Of a stretch of 64,000 nucleotides of DNA, positions 46,401-55,400 are shown in pieces (position 1 is the first letter of the stretch; each line of letters begins with the position of its first letter). The notes under the pieces are model-generated. The model was not told the DNA's origin and searched no databases. It saw nothing but the letters and a program-made list of their open reading frames with translations. The stretch spans positions 15,513,628 through 15,577,627 of the forward strand of contig NC_087075.1 of the NCBI RefSeq assembly GCF_026151205.1. The letters run 5' to 3'. This DNA comes from Bolinopsis microptera (Eukaryota > Ctenophora > Tentaculata > Lobata > Bolinopsidae). Made by a program: the position numbers and the translations under genes.

Positions 46401-49400
46401 GTAATGAACAATATACTGGGGGTCCCCAGGTAATGAACAATATATTGGGGGGTCCCCAGGTAATGAACAATATACTGGGGGGTCCCCAGGTAATGAACAA
46501 TATACTGGGGGGTCCCCAGGTAATGAACAATATATTGGGGGGTCCCCAGGTAATGAACAATATACTGGGGGGTCCCCAGGTAATGAACAATATATTGGGG
46601 GGTCCCCAGGTAATGAACAATATACTGGGGGGTCCCCAGGTAATGAACAATATACTGGGGGTCCCCCAGGTAATGAACAATATATTGGGGGGTCCCGATC
46701 CCCAGGTAATGAACAATATACTGGGGGGTCCCCAGATAATGAACAATATACTGGGGGGTCCCCAGGTGATGAACAATATACTGGGGGTCCCCAGGTAATG
46801 AACAATATATTGGGGGGTCCCTAGGTACTGCTCCTTTATAAATTAATACCTTGGCAAAATTAATGTAGTCCGTGTTGTAGCAGACCATGAGGTACTTGTC
46901 ATTAGAATACCCATACTTTTGAGGAAGCCCATCATTCGTCCATAACGAGTGGCCGAAGACTCTGAAAGTAAGATGGAGTCAACATTTTATTAATTAATAA
47001 CATTAATTAATAACATTAATTAATAACATTAATTAATAACATTAATTAATAACATTAATTAATAGCATTAATTAATAACATTAAATAATAACATTAATGA
47101 ATAATATTGATACTTCCTAGGTAAGCTTTATCATGAGTTTGTAGTGATATCATACAGTGGTTAGTACTGAAGGTTTAGTTTCCTCCTGGTAATGCTTCCA
47201 GCTATAATATGAGGGCTGGGGTACCCTAAAAACCACCCCCCCCCCCCCCCATATTATAGGGGTACATTACCCCCCCATATTATAGGGGAACACTACCCCC
47301 CCCCCATATTATAGGGGTACGCTACCCCCTCCCAAAATGGAGTCCTATTTATTAAACGCTTAGTCAAATAAATTGAGAACAATAGAAGTTTTATTAAAAT
47401 CTGCTCCTTTAAGCGGGTTGGTTTTCTTATAAACATTTCTCTAACTTGTAATTAGGGGGGGGGGGGGGTAACTAACTTGTAATTAGGGGGGGGGGGGGGG
47501 GGGGGGTAACTAACTTGTAATTAGGGGGGGGGGGGGGGGGGGGGGGGTAACTAACTTGTAATTAGGGGGGGGGGGGGGGTAACTAACTTGTAATTAGGGG
47601 GGGGTAACTAACTTGTAATTAGGGGGGGGGGGGTAACTAACTTGTAATTAGGGGGGGGGTAACTAACTTGTAATTAGGGGGGGGGGGGTAACTAACTTGT
47701 AATTAGGGGGGGGGGGGGGTAACTAACTTGTAATTAGGGGGGGGGGGTAACTAACTTGTAATTAGGGGGGGGGGTAACTAACTTGTAATTAGGGGGGGGG
47801 GTAACTAACTTGTAATTAGGGGGGGGGGGGGGTAACTAACTTGTAATTAGGGGGGGGGGTAACTAACTTGTAATTAGGGGGGGGGGGTAACTAACTTGTA
47901 ATTAGGGGGGGGGGGGGTAACTAACTTGTAATTAGGGGGGGGGGGGTAACTAACTTGTAATTAGGGGGGGGGGTAACTAACTTGTAATTAGGGGGGGGGG
48001 GGGGTAACTAACTTGTAATTAGGGGGGGGGGTAACTAACTTGTAATTAGGGGGGGGGGGGGTAACTAACTTGTAATTAGGGGGGGGGGGGTAACTAACTT
48101 GTAATTAGGGGGGGGGTAACTAACTTGTAATTAGGGGGGGGGGGTAACTAACTTGTAATTAGGGGGGGGGGGGTAACTAACTTGTAATTAGGGGGGGGGG
48201 GTAACTAACTTGTAATTAGGGGGGGGGGGGGGGTAACTAACTTGTAATTAGGGGGGGGTAACTAACTTGTAATTAGGGGGGGGGGGGGGGACTAACTTGT
48301 AAGAAACAATTGTCCTAGATCTTGTTCCGTGACCATGCTAATTATGTCACCCCCGCTAATTGCTAATTCCATAATTATACCTCAGTTGATTATGAACGAG
48401 AGCGAAATAACCAGGTAACTATGGTAACTGGTATATCTAACCCTGTCTAAATATGAGACAAGGCATTGACTTGTTATTATGGTTACTATGGTTACTATGG
48501 TTACTATGGTTACTACATTGCTTTGTCTGGTTTACGAAGGGCAGTGGCAAGATCACTTCAAATTTTGATCTATGATATGCGATGAATTGGCGAAGATTAC
48601 TGAATCATGAATTATTACGATTAAAAGGTTTCAAATTCTGAGAGGGATTATATTTTGACGTTTCAAACAGACATCACAGGACGCAGTAATTAAATTTATA
48701 CGATTTAAAATAGACCAGCAAGTTGTAGACTGAGGCCGTGCTACTATCAGTTGACAAAGTTCAACTGGTAACCAGGTAACCAGGTAACTATGGTTACTGG
48801 TAACTGGTAACCAGGTAACTATGGTCACTGGTAACCAGGTAACCAGGTAACCAGGTAACCAGGTAACTATGGTAACTGGTAACCAGGTAACCAGGTAACC
48901 AGGTAACCAGGTAACTATGGTAACTGGTAACCAGGTAACCAGGTAACCAGGTAACTATGGTAACTGGTAACCAGGTAACCAGGTAACCAGGTAACCAGGT
49001 AACTATGGTAACTGGTAACCAGGTAACCAGGTAACTATGGTAACTGGTAACCAGGTAACCAGGTAACTATGGTTACTGGTAACTTGGGTATGAACAACCG
49101 GACATGAGACCATACAAGCAAAGCGCGTCAATCCAAAACTAGTTTTAAACTCGAACTGTAACTAATTCTAGAAATTTCCAGTAAAGTTCTGAACAGTTCT
49201 GGCGACTAATTCCACGGACCTATGATTACGTGTTACAAAACTACTACTATTACTAATTATAGTCGCAAAACTAGCGATAGAACAGTGTTCCGTACGCTGG
49301 AAACTTCTAGATAATGGGCATCCAATGTATAATGGGCATCCAACGTTGCTAAGGGGACAGTTGCAAATGTTAACCAAAGTAATGATCATTATGTTTTACT

Positions 49401-52400
49401 GCATTTTTTGTACTACTGATTATCAATAATGGACCTTAATACTTATTAAAGTAGCAGTCATAATTAGAAATTGATAATTAGTCATAATTAGCAATTAATA
49501 ATTAGTCATAATTAGCAATTACTTACCTCATGATGTATCGAATGATTGGTCTGATCACAGGAACAATCCAAGTTCCGATGTTAATCCAGAACACAGCACG
49601 TGCCGACATGAGCTCCTTGTACTTTAGCGGCCTGGAACAACACAACATCATTAAAATTTCAAACTGAAATATTTCTCAGTTCCTCAGTTTTAAATAAACA
49701 GGTGCTTGCGTACTTTTATGTAAGTTAGGATAACAAAAAGCACAGAAATAACTCACTGATAAAGAGCGAGAAGCCTATCCAGACTGATGTAAGTTAGGAT
49801 GAAGAGGGTGGTAGTGTAACTGGTTACCTGGTTACCTGGTTACCTGGTTACCCTGGTTACCTGGTTACCTGGTTACCTGGTTACCCTGGTTACCTGGTTA
49901 CCTGGTTACCTGAATAACTCACTGATAAAGAGCGAGCAGCCTATCCAGACTGATGTAAGTTAGGATGAAGAGGGTGGTAGTGTAACTGGTTACCTGGTTA
50001 CCTGGTTACCTGGTTACCTGGTTACCTGGTTACCCTGGTTACCTGGTTACCTGGTTACCTGGTTACCCTGGTTACCTGGTTACCCTGGTTACCTGAATAA
50101 CTCACTGATAAAGAGCGAGCAGCCTATCCAGACTGATGTAAGTTAGGATGAAGAGGGTGGTAGTGTAACTGGTTACCTGGTTACCCTGGTTACCTGGTTA
50201 CCTGGTTAACTCACTGATAAAGAGCGAGCAGCCTATCCAGACTGATGTAAGTTAGGATAAAGAGGGTGGTAGTGTAACTGGTTACCTGGTTACCTGGTTA
50301 CCCTGGTTACCCTGGTTACCTGGTTACCTGAATAACTCACTGATAAAGAGCGAGCAGCCTATCCAGACTGATGTAAGTTAGGATGAAGAGGGTGGTAGTG
50401 TAACTGGTTACCTGGTTACCTGGTTACCTGGTTAACTCACTGATAAAGAGCGAGCAGCCTATCCATACTGATGTAAGTTAGGATGAAGAGGGTGGTAGTG
50501 TAACTGGTTACCTGGTTACCTGGTTACCCTGGTTACCTGGTTACCTGGTTACCTGGTTACCTGGTTAACTCACTGATAAAGAGCGAGCAGCCTATCCAGA
50601 CTGATGTAAGTTAGGATAAAGAGGGTGGTAGTGTAACTGGTTACCTGGTTACCTGGTTACCCTGGTTACCTGGTTACCTGGTTACCTGGTTAACTCACTG
50701 ATAAAGAGCGAGCAGCCTATCCAGACTGATGTAAGTTAGGATGAAGAGGGTGGTAGTGTAACTGATCTCGAACATGATCCCCTGTAGTATGCAGTACACA
50801 TCGTTCTTGGCTTCAAGACCCTGGGAGGTGTGTATTTGCTGGGGGGGGGGGGGGGGGGGGGGGGATTGTACCCGGTACCTGGTTACCTGGTTACCTAGTT
50901 ACCTGGTTACCTAGTTACCTGGTTACCTGGTTACCTGGTTACCTGGTTACCTGGTTACCTGGTACCTGGTTACCTGGTTACCTGGTTACCTGGTTACCCT
51001 GGGAGGTGTGTATATGCTGGGGTATTGTAAGCTTTCAAACTTTTCCTTGTGTTTGAAAATTATAATGGTTTTTGTTGTGCTTTAATTATAAGTAGCAAGT
51101 TTTAGCTACATCACAGCAAGACTTTTTTGGCTTCCTCGTTCATTTTTCTGAGTTACTCTGAAATCCCAAAAAAAAAGATTTTGAAATGCTTTTGAGCGTT
51201 TATTTTAATGTCCGTTCACGCATTGTCCGATAAGGTTGTCATATAAAGGTTATATAATATATGTTTTCTTGGGTAAATCTCTATTGATCCGTTTGATGCG
51301 ACATATATGGTAGATTGCGATATATATGGTAAATTGAATGTAACAGTATATGATATAATTGATAATAGCTTTAACCACATCCTTATTAACTAGTGTATTA
51401 CTCCTGCTCACTAGTGTTACTATGGTAACTAGTAGTGTTCACTAATAACGCGATAAAATAAAATGTGTGTCCTTTAAGGAACCCCCCCCCCCCCCCCTTT
51501 AAGGATTCTAAATGCCACCTACACTATAATATGGCGATCAGAACTTTAGTATAACTATTTATAATATTATATAATCCCATTACAGTAACTTCACTTCACT
51601 CCATTAGTAATGCGATACAATTTGATTTGACGACATCGGTACCTTACAGTGAGGCAACAGATAAAACCAATACAAGTCTGAAGAAAAAGATAAACAGAAA
51701 ATATAAAAAGAAAGTTAAACAGATATTAATAGGGGTAATTTCAATTATTAACCTGCATAAGAATGACAATGCTGTAAGGAGTGACGAAGAGGCCCACTAT
51801 GAGGTCTGTTACGCAGAGGTGGAGATACACGAGGTTTGAAGGGGTGCGGGGTAGCCTCATGAACACATAGATCCCTGAAAATATACCGTTACTAGTAGTG
51901 TTACTATGGTAACTAGTAGTGTTACTATGGTAACTAGTAGTGTTACTATGGTAACTAGTAGTGTTACTATGGTAACTAGTAGTGTTACTATGGTAACTAG
52001 TAGTGTTACTATGGTAACTAGTAGTGTTACTATGGTAACTAGTAGTGTTACTATGGTAACTAGTAGTGTTACTATGAAGACATAGATCCATTAAACTATA
52101 CCGATATTATTATTTCACTTTCACTTTCAATTTCTTTCAATTTCACCCAGTGTTTCACTCACAATATCAGTTCCACGTTTGACAGACGTCTTGTGAGTTG
52201 CAGACAAGAACTGTCACCTGGTTACCTGGTTACCCGGTTACCCGGTTACCTGGTTACCCGGTTACCTGGTTACCCGGTTACCTGGTTACCAGACAAGAAC
52301 TGTTTCATTGCGAACTACTGAGCAGTTAGGGGCTACCAATAACGCAAAAACAAAGACTCTTCCTCCATCAAGACAGTGATATTAATGACACTGAATTGTC

Positions 52401-55400
52401 CCTATTTTCCAGTTGCCCGACTACCTTTTCTCACCCCATAATTATAATTAATTATATCTGGTGTTCAACTAAACGTAATGACCCTATACCAGGTGTTACT
52501 ATGGTAACTAGTAGTGTTACTATGGTAACTAGTAGTGCTACTATGGTAACTAGTAGTGTTACTATGGTAACTAGTAGTGTTACTATGGTAACTAGTAGTG
52601 TTACTATGGTAACTAGTAGTGTTACTATGGTAACTAGTAGTGTTACTATGGTAACTAGTAGTGTTACTATACCTATACCAGGTACAATTAAAGGTCTGTA
52701 GTCTGTGAAGAGAGCTAATATTTAAAGCTGAGAACCATTAAGAAGGGGTTTAGGGCGTGTGCGGTAACAATAGTAACCTGGTTACCTGGTTACCCGATTA
52801 CCCGGTTACCTGGTTAACTGGTTACCTGGTTACCTGGTTACCTGGTTACCCGATTACCCGGTTACCTGGTTACCCGGTTACCTGGTAACCCGGTTACCCG
52901 GTTACCCGGTTACCTGGTTACCTGGTTACAATATAATAGTTATATGTTCACTGTCTACATATTATGTCAGTTACCCGGTTACCTGGTTACCTGGTTACAA
53001 TATAATAGTTATATGTTCACTGTCTACATAATATGTCAGTTACCCGGTTACCTGGTTACCTGGTTACAATATAATAGTTATATGTTCACTGTCTACATAT
53101 TATGTCAGTAAAAACAGCGGGCAAACTTATCAGTATCACGTGACTAACTTAAATACGTTTCACAAACACTCTCCTCCCTCATTAACATTGTGACTAATGT
53201 TAGAAACTGTCGCTCTCTGTCTCCCTCCTACGACTTAAACCGCGCAATGAAACAGCATTTCCAGTACTAGTTACCATGGTAACACTACATACCAAGTACT
53301 AATTACCATGGTAACACTACATTCCAAGTACTAGTTACCATGGTAACACTACATTCCAAGTACTAGTTACCATGGTAACACTACATTCCAAGTACTAGTT
53401 ACCATGGTAACACTACATTCCAAGTACTAGTTACCATGGTAACACTACATTCCAAGTACTAGTTACCATGGTGACACTACATTCCAAGTACTAGTTACCA
53501 TGGTAACACTACATTCCAAGTACTAGTTACCATGGTAACACTACATTCCAAGTACTAGTTACCATGGTAACACTACATTCCAAGTACTACTTACCATGGT
53601 AACACTACATTCCAAGTACTAGTTACCATGGTAACACTACATTCCAAGTACTAGTTACCATGGTAACACTACATTCCCAGTACTAATTACCATGGTAACA
53701 CTACATTCCAAGACTTACAACCCGCACTCTTGAAAAGGTTTGTCAGAGAGCCGCCCTCCCTCCCTCTCTCTCCCTCTCTCGCCCGACATAGGGTTTGATT
53801 CAAAGCCTGATATTTCCTCCCCCGCCGCTGAATCAGACCTAAAGTCATGTGACAAAGTATTGACTGGTCTAGTGGCTGCTCTCCACGAGTATAAATGAGG
53901 AATCCCGCAAGATTTGGACACTTTAAGTCATGAAAGTTAATTAGGACCTAGCATTCGGCGAGCTGGTGTTACTATGGTAACTAGTAGTGTTACTATGGTA
54001 ACTAGTAGTGTTACTATGGTGATATTTGACGTTGTTAAAAGAATTCAATCGTAAATTAAGAGACAATCCTGGCATAGTTGAAACAAAATTGAGCCGACCT
54101 CTTTGAGGCTGAGGTGGGGGAGACGTCAACTATCTGAGGCTAATGACGTTACTATGGTAACAACTTCTGAGGCTAATGACGTTACTATGGTAACAACTTC
54201 TGACCCGAGATCACCAGCTAGACTATGGTATCCTTCAATTTGTTAGTCTATAAATCCCGATATGGGCCCCTCTGACAAGGCCACAAAAGTATTTCCAAAC
54301 AATGTGTGTTTAAAGGTTAAACAGGGATCAGATAGAAGAAGGGAACTTTATAGGCTTGTGGCAAGGCGCGGGAAGAATTTTGTTAGAAATAATTTACTAC
54401 GGCCGTAACGGCCCAATGACTTTGGAGTTATTTTTTATTTTTTTGGGGTTACTATGGTAACTAGTAGTGTTACTATGGTAACTAGTGGCTTCCTATTCAT
54501 CTAAAAATTATTTACGAACTTTGGCGAATTTTATGCCGCCGCCCAAGTCTCTATACAAACGTTTTGGAAACGTTTTCTACTCAGCTGGATGTACATATTT
54601 GAGGAATAATACCTAATATAAACAATTCTTTCGATAACATTTTAAGGGATATATGGACAAATTCAGGGAGAGGAAGAGGATAGGAAGAGGGAGGTTACCT
54701 GGTTACCTGTCTACTTGGTTACCTGGTTACCTCCACAGGGATCATCAGATTCAGGGGAGAGGAAGAGGATTTGAAGAGGGAGGTTACCTGGTTACCTGGC
54801 TACCTGGTTACCTGGTTACCTGGTTACCTGGTTACCTAGCTACCTGGTTACCTGGTTACCTGGTTACCTGGTTACCTGGTTACCTGGTTACCTGGTTACC
54901 TGGTTACCTGGTTACCTGGTTACCTGGTTACCTGGTTACCTGGTTACCTGGTTACCTGGTTACCTGGTTACCTGGTTGTAAGGGTGAGTGATATTAGATA
55001 TTAGGAAGAGGGAGGTTTCTTAAAAGAGGTTGTAAGGGTGAGTGACCACTTTGGATACTGAAAGTTGAGTTGCCATAGTGACACATGAGTTGCCATAGTG
55101 ACACATGGCTGACAGGGCGGATGATAAAGGGACGTATAAAGGAGAAAGTAGAGTACTCTCTGTTTTTAGTTTTGACACTGTCCACAGGTGTAAAATATAT
55201 ACCTGAGTCTGCTATATTTAGAGTACCAGATGTGACATTGTTAATTGATAATTTAAGTGATTAATTGCGGATCTGGAACATTGTTTGATCTCATTAAGTC
55301 CCACCTACCTGATAACTAAAGCCTGCCTGATGAACTGTTTAACTAAAGCTGACAACGTTTGGGTGCAGTGTTACCATGGTTACACCACTGCAGTTTGGGT

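Noticed and set aside
40243-46888. Long ORFs in the 30-bp array (GNEQYTGGSP and VYCSLPGDPP types)
   Set aside because: Open on both strands and in several frames, as expected from repetition; not coding.
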